Numbered from the stretch's first letter, positions 26,913 through 36,403 are shown. The stretch is DNA of 64,000 nt from Streptomyces odontomachi (GCF_024435355.1 NZ_JAMJWG010000003.1:434001-498000); one strand, 5' to 3'. A program made the numbers and translations. Notes: a model not told the origin generated them from the sequence alone.

Positions 26913-27947
26913 ATGGCGCTCACCCTGTACGTCGACACCGCGCGCTGGCGGGCACATCAAAAGCAGGTGCTGGAGCAGTTCCCGGGGCTCGTCCCGGTCT
27001 GCAAGGGCAACGGCTACGGCTTCGGTCATGAACGTCTCGCGGAGGAGGCCACGCGATTCGGCTCGGACATACTGGCTGTCGGCACCACCTATGAAGCCGC
27101 ACGGATCAAGGACTGGTTCAGCGGCGATCTGCTGGTTCTGACACCTTTCCGGCGCGGCGAGGAACCGGTGCCCCTGCCCGACCGGGTGATCCGCTCCGTC
27201 TCGTCGGTCGACGGGGTGCACGCCCTCGTCGGTGCCCGCGTCGTCATCGAGGTCATGTCCACGATGAAGCGGCATGGTGTGCACGAGCAGGACCTGCCGC
27301 TTCTGCACTCGGCCATAGAGGATGTACGGCTCGAAGGCTTCGCCATCCACCTGCCACTGGACCGCACGGACGGCTCGGACGCCGTCGAGGAGGTCATCGG
27401 CTGGATGGACCGGCTGCGCACGGCCCGGCTGCCGCTGCACACCATGTTCGTCAGCCATCTGAAGGCCATGGAGCTGGCCCGCCTCCAGCAACAGTTCCCA
27501 CAGACCCGGTTCCGCGCCCGCATCGGTACGCGGCTGTGGCTCGGGGAGCATGCGGCCACCGAGTACCGCGGCGCGATCCTCGACGTCACACGCGTCGCCA
27601 AGGGCGACCGGTTCGGCTACCGACAGCAGCGGGCGGCTGCCGATGGCTATCTCGTGGTGGTTGCGGGAGGCACCTCGCACGGAGTGGGTCTGGAGGCCCC
27701 GAAGGCCCTGCACGGCGTGATGCCACGCGCGAAGGGCGTCGCCCGGGCAGGCCTGGCGACGGTGAACCGCAATCTCTCCCCGTTCCAGTGGGAGGGCAAG
27801 CAGCGCTGGTTCGCGGAGCCGCCGCACATGCAGGTGTCGATCCTCTTCATCCCTGCCGAAGGGGTACGCGAGCCGAAGGTGGGCGAGGAACTCGTGGCCC
27901 ACTTGCGGCACACCACGACGCAGTTCGACCGGCTCGTGGACCGGTAG
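26913..27947 (+). CDS. Alanine-racemase-like PLP-barrel protein
   Basis: 344 residues, ATG start. The N-terminal PLP barrel has a lysine at K31 in the motif VCKGNGYGFG, which aligns with the KxNAYGHG motif of alanine racemase. TMFVSHLKAMELA and RFRARIGTRLWLGEHA match the barrel, and VAKGDRFGYRQQRAAADG resembles the C-terminal beta-domain. The stretch where classical racemases carry the second catalytic Tyr (GYxDG) reads AGGTSHGVGLE here, and the His of YGHG is Phe. Either the enzyme is divergent or it is not a racemase. Its position after femX suggests a role in the cell wall. The gene stops 4 bases before the stop of the convergent membrane glycosyltransferase gene. Confidence 0.75.
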   Translation: MALTLYVDTARWRAHQKQVLEQFPGLVPVCKGNGYGFGHERLAEEATRFGSDILAVGTTYEAARIKDWFSGDLLVLTPFRRGEEPVPLPDRVIRSVSSVDGVHALVGARVVIEVMSTMKRHGVHEQDLPLLHSAIEDVRLEGFAIHLPLDRTDGSDAVEEVIGWMDRLRTARLPLHTMFVSHLKAMELARLQQQFPQTRFRARIGTRLWLGEHAATEYRGAILDVTRVAKGDRFGYRQQRAAADGYLVVVAGGTSHGVGLEAPKALHGVMPRAKGVARAGLATVNRNLSPFQWEGKQRWFAEPPHMQVSILFIPAEGVREPKVGEELVAHLRHTTTQFDRLVDR

Positions 27948-27951
27948 CGTT

Positions 27952-29529
27952 TCACCCCGCGTACGGCGCCCCTGGCGGAGGCCCTGACGGGCCCTCCACC
28001 ACGGCGCCCGGCGCATGGACTCCCCACTCACCTTCCGGGGTCCCAAGCCCCCACTGCACGGTCGTGTCACCGCCCCCGGACGCCGCATGGCGTGCCGGCC
28101 GGGCGGCGCGTCCGCGGACGAACACATCCTTCGCCCCGTCCAGCACCCCGCCCGACGGATCGTCGCAGCCGGAACGCCGCACAGGGTCCCGCTCGGGCAT
28201 CAGCGCATCCCGCACCACGACCGCGCACAGGTAGAGCGTTCCCAGCAGATGGACGGCGATCGCCATCTGGTACCCGTCGAGCGGCAACCCTCGGTGTTGG
28301 TCACCGCTGCTGGTGTACGCGAGGTACATCCAGATGCCGAGGAAGTACGTGACCTCGCAGGCCTGCCAAACCAGGAAGTCCCGCCAGCGGGGACGCGCCA
28401 GGGCGGCGAGCGGGATCAGCCACAGCACGTACTGCGGGGAGTAGACCTTGTTGGTCAGGATGAAGGCGGCCACCACCAGGAAGGCGAGCTGGGCGAACCG
28501 TGGTCTGCGGGGAGCGGTGAAGGCCAGGACTGCGATGCCTGCGCAGGCCACGCACATCAACACCATGGCCAGCGTGTTCACCGTGTCCGTGGTGGGCGGG
28601 CTGTCCATGTGCTGGGAGAGGACCAACCACAGCGACCCGAAGTCGACACCGCGTTCCTGGCTGAAGGTGTAGAACTTCGCCCAGCCCTTGGGGGCCAGAA
28701 GCATGATCGGCAGATTGACCGCCAGCCACGCCACGACCGCCCCTACGACGGCCTTCCCGTAGTGCCGCCAGGCGCCGGCGCGCCAGCACAGGACCAGGAG
28801 CGGACCGAGCAACAGCACAGGGTAGAGCTTGGCCGCGGTCGCCAGACCGAGTAGCACCCCGAAGGCCAGAGCGCGCCCGCGGGCCCACATCAGCATGGCG
28901 CCGGCGGTAAGGGCTACGGCCAGGAGGTCCCAGTTGATGGTCGCGGTGAGGGCGAAGGCCGGCGCCAGGGCGACCAGCAGGCCGTCCCAGGGGCGACGCT
29001 GGTGGGTGCGTGTGACGCAGACGGCGATGACCACCGCACAGATCAACAGCATCCCGGCGTTGACCATCCAGTACACCTGCTCCTGCTGCTGGAGGGTGTC
29101 ATTGCCGGGCGTGAGCCACGCCGCAACCTCCATGAAGAGCCCCGTCAGCACGGGATACTCCAGGTACTCCATATCGCCGGGCAACCGGTCGAAGTACGGG
29201 ACCAGCCCATCGGCGAAGCCCCGACCCTGGTAGAGATGCGGCACATCGGAGTAGCAGGCGTGGATGTACTGGGAGCTGGCGCCGAAGAACCAGTCGCCGT
29301 TGTAGCAGGGGAACTTCTCCACCATGCCCAGCGCAAACATCCCGATCATGACGAGAGCGATGATCCGCACCGGCGTCCACCACGTCCCGTTCTGACGCGC
29401 CCAACGTCCGAGGGGGCCACCAAGTAGCTCACTACCTGCCGCGGCGACCTCATCTTCGCTGGTGGGCCGCACGGGCTCCGGCTCCTGCGCGCTCACGGGC
29501 GTCATTTCTGCACTCGGCATGCCGCCCAT
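27952..29529 (-). CDS. Polytopic membrane glycosyltransferase (GT87 / DUF2029-type)
   Basis: 525 residues with about 11-12 hydrophobic helices. The family pattern is seen in GDMEYLEYPVLTGLFMEVAAWL (loop acidic residues), TINWDLLAVALTAGAMLMWA, GLATAAKLYPVLLLGPLL and YSPQYVLWLIPLAAL. GT87-type proteins are polyprenyl-phosphate-mannose-dependent mannosyltransferases, as in PimE-like enzymes of actinobacteria. This suggests addition of a sugar to a lipid or protein on the outer face of the membrane. The first 40 residues and the last 70 are disordered. The proposed start is ATG 29529. Substrate inference is weak. Confidence 0.8.
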   Translation of the reverse strand: MGGMPSAEMTPVSAQEPEPVRPTSEDEVAAAGSELLGGPLGRWARQNGTWWTPVRIIALVMIGMFALGMVEKFPCYNGDWFFGASSQYIHACYSDVPHLYQGRGFADGLVPYFDRLPGDMEYLEYPVLTGLFMEVAAWLTPGNDTLQQQEQVYWMVNAGMLLICAVVIAVCVTRTHQRRPWDGLLVALAPAFALTATINWDLLAVALTAGAMLMWARGRALAFGVLLGLATAAKLYPVLLLGPLLVLCWRAGAWRHYGKAVVGAVVAWLAVNLPIMLLAPKGWAKFYTFSQERGVDFGSLWLVLSQHMDSPPTTDTVNTLAMVLMCVACAGIAVLAFTAPRRPRFAQLAFLVVAAFILTNKVYSPQYVLWLIPLAALARPRWRDFLVWQACEVTYFLGIWMYLAYTSSGDQHRGLPLDGYQMAIAVHLLGTLYLCAVVVRDALMPERDPVRRSGCDDPSGGVLDGAKDVFVRGRAARPARHAASGGGDTTVQWGLGTPEGEWGVHAPGAVVEGPSGPPPGAPYAG

Positions 29530-29618
29530 CCTGCCGTACCTACCTGAGGAACCCTAAGACCCTCGATGTCGCGAGCAGCACGTCCGCAATCGGTGACGCA
29601 GCGTGCGAGTGCGGTCAT

Positions 29619-29632
29619 GTTTCACGTGAAAC
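29619..29632. promoter_or_regulatory. parS site
   Basis: Perfect GTTTCACGTGAAAC in the gap between the glycosyltransferase and PBP genes. A second site lies 38 bases further on, centre to centre. Confidence 0.93.
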
Positions 29633-29656
29633 ATCCCGTTCCACCGATCAGGCCAT

Positions 29657-29670
29657 GTTTCACGTGAAAC
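29657..29670. promoter_or_regulatory. parS site
   Basis: Perfect GTTTCACGTGAAAC inside the 20-bp palindrome CATGTTTCACGTGAAACATG. It is the second of a close pair and directly precedes the PBP terminator. Confidence 0.93.
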
Positions 29671-29676
29671 ATGAAA

Positions 29677-29718
29677 GATGCGGCGGCCGGGGGCATCGCG
29701 CACCCTGGCCGCCGCATC
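29677..29718 (-). terminator. Terminator hairpin of the PBP gene
   Basis: GATGCGGCGGCC and GGCCGCCGCATC form a perfect 12-bp stem with an 18-base loop, 45 bases beyond the stop codon of the minus-strand PBP gene. Confidence 0.75.
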
Positions 29719-29762
29719 ATCAGGCGCCTTCTCCGCCGACCCTCACGAGGACCGGCGGACGA

Positions 29763-32546
29763 TCAGCCCGATGGGCCTCCAAAGAGGCCACCGTTGCCGT
29801 TACCACCGTTGCCATTGCCACCTTGATCGGTGCCACCGTCCGTTGTGCCGGTCGAGGTACCGCCTTGATCCGTGCCGCCATTCGTTGTGCCGGTAGAGGT
29901 GCCGCCTTGATCGGTACCACCGTTGGTGGTCCCACCGTTGCCATTACCTCCGTCACACGACCACCAGGCACCACAGGTCGAGCTATTGCTCGGAGAGGGA
30001 ACCCCCGACGGAGTGGTGCTCGGGCTGGGCGAGGAGGACGCGGAATTGCTGGGGGACGGGGTCGCCGAGGGGCTCGGCGTGGCGCCGACGACCTTGCCGA
30101 TGGGCTCCGCGGGCGGGAAGTCCTTCGGCGGGGTGTCCTTCAGGGCGTCCGCCATGTAGTCGTGCCAGATCTGGGCCGGGAACGAGGCACCGTGGATCTT
30201 CTTCTGGCCGCCCGTGCCGTACATCTCCAGGAACTTGCGCTCCTTGTTCTTCTCGTTGTCGTCGAGGCGGTACATGGAGATTGCCGTGGACAGCTGAGGG
30301 GTGTAGCCGACGAACCACGCGGACTTGTTGCCGTCGGTGGTACCGGTCTTGCCCGCCACCTGGCGGTTCGGCAGCTTGGCGCTGGTACCGGTGCCCTTGT
30401 CGACGACCGTCTTCAGCACATCGGTGACGTTGTGGGCCACCTCCGGGCTGAACTTCGATTCCACCGCGTCATCGTGCTTGTAGGCTTCCTCGCCCTTGTG
30501 CATGACCTTCTTCACCGAGTACGGCTCGCGCCTCTCACCATTGGCTGCGAAGGTGCCGTAGGCCCCGGCCATCCGGATGGCGCTGGGGGAAGAGGTGCCG
30601 ATCGAGAAGGACGGATAGTCGGCGCTGGCCATGCTGCTGCCGTCGAGGAGACCGGCGTCGAGAGCGGACTGTTTGACCTTGTCCAGGCCGACATCCATGC
30701 CGAGCTGCACATAGGCAGAGTTCACCGACCACTGCATGGCCTCACGGAGGGTCATCATGTAGGTCGGCTTCTTGCCGTACGACTCGTGGCCATCGTTGGT
30801 CTGGAGCCACTCCTTGCCGTCCTTGTCGGTCCAGTCCGAGCCGTCATAGTTCTTGATCTTGAGTTTGTTCTTCCCGCTGTACATGCTCTTGGGGGAGACG
30901 ACGGTCCGTTCGGACGGACCCTGCTCTTCTGACCCGTGCTTGTCCCGGATGCCGTCCCGCATGGCTGCCGCCAGCACAAACGGCTTGAACGTCGACCCCA
31001 CCTGGGCACCGGTCTCGTTGGCATTGTTGGTGAAGTGCTTGGTGGCGTCTTCACCGCCGTAGATGGCCTCGATCGCCCCTGAATTCGGATCCACCGAGGC
31101 CCCGCCGAACTGGACGTGCGTATCGGTCTTCGGCCGCTCGTCGGGCTTGATGTTCTGCTTGCGTACCTTCGTGACGGCTTTCTCCAGCTGGTTGACCTTC
31201 TTCTTGTCGAAGGTCGTGTGGATCTCGTAGCCGCCCGCCTGTAGGTCCTGCTCGCTGATGTCGGTGTGCTGGGTGACATAACCCTGGGCAAGGCTGACGA
31301 GGTAGCCGATCTGCCCACCGAGCTGACTGTTGGACCGGGGGTTCTCCGTGTGGGGGAACCCCTTGGTGGTCCACTTGTCGTGGTCGGTACGGCTCATGTG
31401 ACCGTATTTGACCTCTTGGTCAAGGATCCACTTCCACCGGTCAGTGGCCCGCTTCCGGTTGTCCACCGCGGTCGCAGCCGGGTCGATGTCCGTGGCACCG
31501 GCCGGGTCGTAATACGTGGAGCCCTTGAGGACCGCGGCCAGGAAGGCGCACTGGCTCGGGTTCAGCTTCTCGGCGTCCTCGTTGAAGTAGGCGCGGGCGG
31601 CCGCCTGGATGCCGTAGGCACCGCGTCCGTAGTACGCGGTGTTCAGGTAGCCCGCAAGGATCTCCTGCTTGTCCACCGTGGCGCCCACTTTGATGGAGAT
31701 GAAGAGTTCCTTGAACTTACGCGTGATCGTCTGCGACTGGTCACCGAGCCGGGCGTTCTTCACGTACTGCTGGGTGATCGTCGAGCCACCCTGCGTCTCG
31801 CCGCCCCTGGCCATGTTCACCAGGGCCCGGCCGATACCCACCGGGTCGACGCCCTTGTCCGTCCAGAACGTCTTGTTCTCGGCGGAGATCACCGCCCAGC
31901 GCATCGACGCGGGTATGTCCGCGTAGTCGATGATCTGGCGGTTACGCTCACCGCCGGTGGCGACCATCGGGGTGTCGTCGGCCCAGTAGTAGACGTTGTT
32001 CTGGGCCGTGGCCGAGTCGGCCACGTTCGGCACGTCGACCATGGCGTAGCCGATGCCGGCGACCGCCATGAGGCTGCCGACGAAGCCGAGGAACAGGCCG
32101 GACATCAGTCGCCAGGACGGCACCCAGCGGGCCCAGCCGTACTTTCCTGCGCGCGGATAGTCAATGAACCGCTTCTTGGGCGCAGGACCGCGACCCCTGC
32201 CCCGACCTGGCCCATTCGGGCCGCCGGGACCACCGGGACCCCGGCCGCGACGGCCACCACCGTGGCCGCCATGGCCACCGTGACCTGCGCCATCGGCGGC
32301 CCGGCGCCGGCCGCCGCGCTGCGCCGCACGGCGCGCTTCGGCTCGGCCCCCGTAGGGGGCCTGGCTGCTCTGGCTGCTCTCGCCGCCGGATGATCGGGAT
32401 CCGTACGACTCGTACGAATCGGAGGGGGACGCATTGGCGTCACCACGGGGGGCCGCACGACGGCCCGTCGGCGCGCCGGACGAGCCACGGCGGGCGGCTC
32501 GCCCGCCCCCTCCTGGCTGCGGCTGTTTGCGACGGTGCTCGCTCAT
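29763..32546 (-). CDS. Class A penicillin-binding protein (transglycosylase-transpeptidase)
   Basis: 927 residues from the ATG at 32546 (MSEHRRKQ). It polymerises and cross-links peptidoglycan at the outer membrane face. A 145-residue basic Gly/Arg-rich cytoplasmic tail precedes one membrane helix (about 147-170). The GT51 domain has the catalytic Glu E223 in SAENKTFW (usual form ED) and GGSTITQQYVKN. The transpeptidase domain has S518-T-F-K521, S607-V-N609 and K733-T-G735. The C-terminal tail is Ser/Pro/Thr-rich and ends in a 14-residue tandem repeat (GGTDQGGTSTGTT(N/D)). The long open frame to 32618 is not needed. PadR and ino1 lie upstream and divergent. Confidence 0.95.
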   Translation of the reverse strand: MSEHRRKQPQPGGGGRAARRGSSGAPTGRRAAPRGDANASPSDSYESYGSRSSGGESSQSSQAPYGGRAEARRAAQRGGRRRAADGAGHGGHGGHGGGRRGRGPGGPGGPNGPGRGRGRGPAPKKRFIDYPRAGKYGWARWVPSWRLMSGLFLGFVGSLMAVAGIGYAMVDVPNVADSATAQNNVYYWADDTPMVATGGERNRQIIDYADIPASMRWAVISAENKTFWTDKGVDPVGIGRALVNMARGGETQGGSTITQQYVKNARLGDQSQTITRKFKELFISIKVGATVDKQEILAGYLNTAYYGRGAYGIQAAARAYFNEDAEKLNPSQCAFLAAVLKGSTYYDPAGATDIDPAATAVDNRKRATDRWKWILDQEVKYGHMSRTDHDKWTTKGFPHTENPRSNSQLGGQIGYLVSLAQGYVTQHTDISEQDLQAGGYEIHTTFDKKKVNQLEKAVTKVRKQNIKPDERPKTDTHVQFGGASVDPNSGAIEAIYGGEDATKHFTNNANETGAQVGSTFKPFVLAAAMRDGIRDKHGSEEQGPSERTVVSPKSMYSGKNKLKIKNYDGSDWTDKDGKEWLQTNDGHESYGKKPTYMMTLREAMQWSVNSAYVQLGMDVGLDKVKQSALDAGLLDGSSMASADYPSFSIGTSSPSAIRMAGAYGTFAANGERREPYSVKKVMHKGEEAYKHDDAVESKFSPEVAHNVTDVLKTVVDKGTGTSAKLPNRQVAGKTGTTDGNKSAWFVGYTPQLSTAISMYRLDDNEKNKERKFLEMYGTGGQKKIHGASFPAQIWHDYMADALKDTPPKDFPPAEPIGKVVGATPSPSATPSPSNSASSSPSPSTTPSGVPSPSNSSTCGAWWSCDGGNGNGGTTNGGTDQGGTSTGTTNGGTDQGGTSTGTTDGGTDQGGNGNGGNGNGGLFGGPSG
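29800..29935 (-). repeat. 42-bp in-frame repeat in the PBP C-terminus
   Basis: About two and a half copies of a 42-base unit encode the 14-residue repeat (N/D)GGTDQGGTSTGTT near the end of the PBP. The repeat keeps the frame, so copy number can vary without breaking the enzyme. Confidence 0.7.
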
Positions 32547-32997
32547 CGAAGGACTACTCCTCGGGCAGGCGCTGGTCCGCCTTGGCACGACGACAGATTT
32601 CCGGTCCCCCCGACACACGGACGCGGCCTATCCGGCCGTCACCCGCACTACACCAAGGACATCGACGACTGGGGGACGTCACTCCGTTCCCGGTGGTGTG
32701 CATGGCGCACAGACTACGCATCGCCAAAGCCCGCGTAAGACAGTAGGCCCCTTCAAAACCGACAACTATTTCCGGCCCTTCACGGATGTGACTGTGTTCA
32801 CCGGGCTCCCTCTTGTCCCACCCGTGCCGCCGTTCTATCGTCGAGATGTATCGAGTCGATACATCGGGGTGACACATCGCCGCGACATATCGATGTGACC
32901 TACCGCGTGAGTCCTCTATAGACGTGCAGACGGACGTCGGGACGACACGGGACGACAGCAGACAGCCGGCACAGCCGGTGCGGAGGAGGAGGCGACC
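32547..32997. promoter_or_regulatory. PBP / PadR divergent promoter region with candidate PadR operators
   Basis: This 451-base gap holds no supported gene. At 32846-32864, ATGTATCG-AGT-CGATACAT is a perfect 8-bp inverted repeat. At 32873-32897, CACATCG and CGATGTG pair over 11 bases. Both show the ATGT/ACAT half-sites typical of PadR operators. They lie about 100-150 bases upstream of the padR-type start, and the region also fits the divergent promoter of the PBP gene. Confidence 0.6.
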
Positions 32998-33693
32998 GTG
33001 AGCCGACGCTCCGGCATCCTTGAGTTCGCCATCCTCGGACTGCTGCGCGAGTCCCCGATGCACGGCTATGAGCTGCGCAAACGACTCAATACCTCACTGG
33101 GGGTGTTCCGTGCCTTCAGCTACGGATCGCTCTACCCCTGTCTAAAGACGCTCGTCAGCCAGGGCTGGCTGGCCGAGGAATCGGCCGGTCCGCCACAGGA
33201 CGCTCTCGCCGCTCCCCTTGCGGGCCGCCGCGCCAAGATCGTCTACCGGCTGACGGCCGAGGGCAAGGAGCACTTCGAGGAGCTGCTGTCCCAGACCGGT
33301 CCCGATGCCTATGACGACGAGCACTTCGCCGCCCGCTTCGCGTTCTTCGGACAGACGTCCAGGGATGTACGCATGCGCGTGCTGGAGGGCCGCCGCAGCC
33401 GGCTGGAAGAACGGCTGGAAAAGATGCGCATCTCCTTGGCCCGCACCCGGGAGCGCCTCGACAGCTACACCCTCGAGCTACAGCGACACGGCATGGAGTC
33501 CGTGGAGCGCGAGGTTCGCTGGCTGAACGAGCTCATCGAGAGCGAGCGAGCGGGCCGGGACCAGCGGCAATCCGATGCTGCCGGTGCCCCCTCGGGGGAC
33601 ACCGCCCGGCACGACACATCTGGGCCGTCGGACGGCCTGCCCCGGCACCGGGACGATTCCCGGCCGGATCCGTTCGACGACACCACCCCATGA
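32998..33693 (+). CDS. PadR-family transcriptional regulator
   Basis: 231 residues, GTG start at 32998 preceded by GGAGGAGG. The winged helix of PadR is at residues 6-95, with the family signature [20 protein letters not shown] and [22 protein letters not shown]. Residues about 95-175 form a helical dimerisation region, and the last 50 are disordered. PadR proteins repress genes for phenolic or cell-envelope stress response; the target is unknown. Palindromes upstream are candidate operators. Its stop overlaps a hairpin that separates it from ino1. Confidence 0.93.
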   Translation: MSRRSGILEFAILGLLRESPMHGYELRKRLNTSLGVFRAFSYGSLYPCLKTLVSQGWLAEESAGPPQDALAAPLAGRRAKIVYRLTAEGKEHFEELLSQTGPDAYDDEHFAARFAFFGQTSRDVRMRVLEGRRSRLEERLEKMRISLARTRERLDSYTLELQRHGMESVEREVRWLNELIESERAGRDQRQSDAAGAPSGDTARHDTSGPSDGLPRHRDDSRPDPFDDTTP

Positions 33694-33721
33694 GGACCTG
33701 CCTGCCCGCAGGCAGGTCCTC
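33692..33721 (+). terminator. Hairpin overlapping the PadR stop codon
   Basis: GAGGACCTGCCTG and CAGGCAGGTCCTC form a perfect 13-bp stem with a CCCG loop. It starts inside the TGA stop codon and ends 36 bases before the ino1 start. It could terminate the padR transcript or regulate read-through into ino1. Confidence 0.75.
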
Positions 33722-33757
33722 ATCCGCATGTTCAAGAACACACAGGGAGCAACCGCA

Positions 33758-34840
33758 ATGGGTTCGGTACGCGTAGCCATCGTCGGCGTGGGCAACTGCG
33801 CCGCCTCGCTGGTGCAGGGCGTCGAGTACTACAAGGACGCCGACCCGGGCAGCAAGGTGCCGGGCCTCATGCACGTCCAGTTCGGCGAGTACCACGTCCG
33901 GGACGTCGAGTTCGTCGCTGCCTTCGACGTGGACGCGAAGAAGGTCGGCCTGGACCTCGCGGACGCCATCGGGGCCAGCGAGAACAACACCATCAAGATC
34001 TGCGACGTGCCCCGCACCGGTGTGTCCGTGCAGCGCGGCCACACGCTCGACGGGCTCGGCAAGTACTACCGCGAGACCATCGAGGAATCCTCTGAGGAAC
34101 CGGCCGACATCGTCCAGATCCTCAAGGACAAGCAGGTCGACGTCCTCGTCTGCTATCTCCCGGTGGGCTCTGAGGACGCCGCGAAGTACTACGCGCAGTG
34201 CGCCATCGACGCCAAGGTCGCGTTCGTCAACGCCCTGCCGGTCTTCATCGCCGGCACCAAGGAGTGGGCGGACAAGTTCGAGGCGGCCGGTGTCCCGATC
34301 GTCGGTGACGACATCAAGTCGCAGGTCGGCGCCACCATCACGCACCGCGTCATGGCCAAGCTCTTCGAGGACCGGGGCGTCATCCTGGACCGCACGATGC
34401 AGCTGAACGTCGGCGGCAACATGGACTTCAAGAACATGCTGGAGCGCGACCGGCTGGAGTCCAAGAAGATCTCCAAGACCCAGTCCGTCACCTCGCAGAT
34501 CCGCGACCGCGAGCTCGGCGCGGACAACGTCCACATCGGTCCGTCCGACTACGTGGCCTGGCTCGACGACCGCAAGTGGGCCTACGTCCGTCTCGAGGGC
34601 CGTGCCTTCGGTGACGTCCCGCTGAACCTGGAGTACAAGCTGGAGGTCTGGGACTCCCCGAACTCCGCGGGTGTCATCATCGACGCCCTGCGTGCCGCGA
34701 AGATCGCCAAGGATCGCGGTATCGGCGGCCCCATCCTCTCCGCGTCCTCGTACTTCATGAAGTCCCCGCCGGTGCAGTACTTCGACGACGAGGCCCGGGA
34801 GAACGTGGAGAAGTTCATCAGGGGCGACGTCGAACGCTGA
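33758..34840 (+). CDS. ino1: Inositol-3-phosphate synthase
   Basis: 360 residues from the ATG at 33758 ([20 protein letters not shown]), preceded by GGGAGC. It converts glucose-6-phosphate into 1D-myo-inositol-3-phosphate, using bound NAD; in actinomycetes this feeds phosphatidylinositol and mycothiol synthesis. The NAD motif is VGVGNCAAS. Family blocks are [40 protein letters not shown] and [12 protein letters not shown], then [18 protein letters not shown]. Length is the short bacterial form. The strong terminator at 34861-34892 follows. Confidence 0.97.
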   Translation: MGSVRVAIVGVGNCAASLVQGVEYYKDADPGSKVPGLMHVQFGEYHVRDVEFVAAFDVDAKKVGLDLADAIGASENNTIKICDVPRTGVSVQRGHTLDGLGKYYRETIEESSEEPADIVQILKDKQVDVLVCYLPVGSEDAAKYYAQCAIDAKVAFVNALPVFIAGTKEWADKFEAAGVPIVGDDIKSQVGATITHRVMAKLFEDRGVILDRTMQLNVGGNMDFKNMLERDRLESKKISKTQSVTSQIRDRELGADNVHIGPSDYVAWLDDRKWAYVRLEGRAFGDVPLNLEYKLEVWDSPNSAGVIIDALRAAKIAKDRGIGGPILSASSYFMKSPPVQYFDDEARENVEKFIRGDVER

Positions 34841-34860
34841 CGCCGTCTTCGGTACACCCT

Positions 34861-34892
34861 GCGGGCCCCGGACGCTTGGCGTCGGGGCCCGC
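34861..34892 (+). terminator. Terminator of ino1
   Basis: GCGGGCCCCGGACGC and GCGTCGGGGCCCGC form a stem with a TTG loop and a single-G bulge, 20 bases after the ino1 stop. Confidence 0.75.
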
Positions 34893-35005
34893 TGGCCTGT
34901 TGTCCACAGCCCGGAGGCCGGTCGGGGGCGGGTGCGGCCCTGCCGTGCAGCCGGGCAGATGGCCTCATCTGAACGCCGGGACCCGGGTGTGTGAAGGTGT
35001 GCCCC

Positions 35006-36292
35006 ATGGCTGTCGTCGGCGACCTACGTGTGCTGCTGCGCTTCAAGGGTTTCCGCCGGCTCCTCGGCGTACGGCTGCTCTCGCAGGGCGCCGATGGCGT
35101 CTACCAGGTCGCGCTCGCCGCCCATGTGGTCTTCGCTCCGGAGAGCGAGACATCGGCCGGCGCCATCGCCTGGGCCATGGCGGTGCTGTTGCTGCCGTAC
35201 TCGCTCATCGGCCCGTTCACCGGGGTGCTGTTGGACCGCTGGCAGCGCCGCCAGGTCTTCTGGCACGGCAACCTGCTGCGCGCCCTGCTCGCCGTCGGCA
35301 CCGCCGCCCTGATGCTCGGTGCGGCACCGAGCCCGTACTTCTACGCCTCCGCCCTCTGTGTGACGGCCGTCAACCGCTTCGTCCTCGCGGGCCTGTCCGC
35401 GGCACTTCCGCATGTCGTCGATGCCGAGCGCCTGGTCGTGGCCAACTCGGTGTCCCCCACGGCAGGGACGCTGGCCGCATCCGCGGGTGGTGGTCTCGCC
35501 TTCGCCATCCGGCTGGTGGCCCCTGGCTCGGACTCCGACACGGGTGTCGTCGTGGCCGCCGCCGGGCTCTACCTGGCCGCTGCGCTGGCCTCGCTTCTGC
35601 TGGGACGGACCTCGCTGGGGCCCGATGCCGCGGCCGTACGGCCCGGACTGGGTTCGGCACTCACGGGAACGGCGCGCGGGCTCGCAGCCGGGGTGCGCTA
35701 TCTGGCCGAGCCACCGCGCCGGACGGCAGCGCGGGCGCTGGCCGCGATGACCCTGATGCGGTTCTGCTACGGCGCGCTGACGGTCACGGTGCTCATGCTC
35801 TGCCGATACGCGTGGCCATCCGGGTCGTTGATGTCCTCCGACCCGAACCGGGGCCTGGCGTCGCTGGGGTTGGCCGTGGGCGCCTCGGCGGTGGGGTTCT
35901 TCGTGGCCGCCGCCCTGACCCCGGCCGCAGTGGGGCGATGGGGGTCCATGGGGTGGATCACCGCCTGTGCGGGCTCCGCCGCGGTACTGGTCCCGGGACT
36001 CGGGTTCACCTTCGCCCGCTCACCGATGCTGGTCTGCGCGTTCATCCTCGGTCTTGTCACCCAGGGCGCGAAGATCGCGACGGACACGGTGGTGCAGTCG
36101 AGCGTCGAGGATGGCTTCCGCGGCCGGGTCTTCGCCCTCTACGACGTGCTGTTCAACGTCGCCTTCGTGGGGGCCGCAGGAATGGCCGCCTTGCTACTTC
36201 CTCCTGACGGCCGATCACTCACCCTGATGGTCACAGTGGCCGTTATTTACTCGGCAATTACTGCCGCTATAGCCCGATTTGATAGGCAGTGA
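35006..36292 (+). CDS. MFS transporter
   Basis: 428 residues from the ATG at 35006; a GTG at 34991 is possible. The protein has about 12 hydrophobic helices in two halves and a short loop pattern DRWQRRQVFWHGN after helix 2 (the D-R-x-x-R/G motif A region of the major facilitator superfamily). FRGRVFALYDVLFNVAFVGAAG is the second-half equivalent. It resembles the enterobactin/macrolide-exporter-type MFS branch. Substrate unknown. It runs in the same direction as ino1 and the next, LppU-type gene. Confidence 0.88.
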   Translation: MAVVGDLRVLLRFKGFRRLLGVRLLSQGADGVYQVALAAHVVFAPESETSAGAIAWAMAVLLLPYSLIGPFTGVLLDRWQRRQVFWHGNLLRALLAVGTAALMLGAAPSPYFYASALCVTAVNRFVLAGLSAALPHVVDAERLVVANSVSPTAGTLAASAGGGLAFAIRLVAPGSDSDTGVVVAAAGLYLAAALASLLLGRTSLGPDAAAVRPGLGSALTGTARGLAAGVRYLAEPPRRTAARALAAMTLMRFCYGALTVTVLMLCRYAWPSGSLMSSDPNRGLASLGLAVGASAVGFFVAAALTPAAVGRWGSMGWITACAGSAAVLVPGLGFTFARSPMLVCAFILGLVTQGAKIATDTVVQSSVEDGFRGRVFALYDVLFNVAFVGAAGMAALLLPPDGRSLTLMVTVAVIYSAITAAIARFDRQ

Positions 36293-36403
36293 GTGTCACA
36301 TCAATGCCACAGAGTGTTCCCCGAGTTCGGCAATTTTACTCCCGTACCGATAACTTACGTGGGTCTTATCCGCGCCATTGCGCCAACGACGAGGGGGACC
36401 CCC

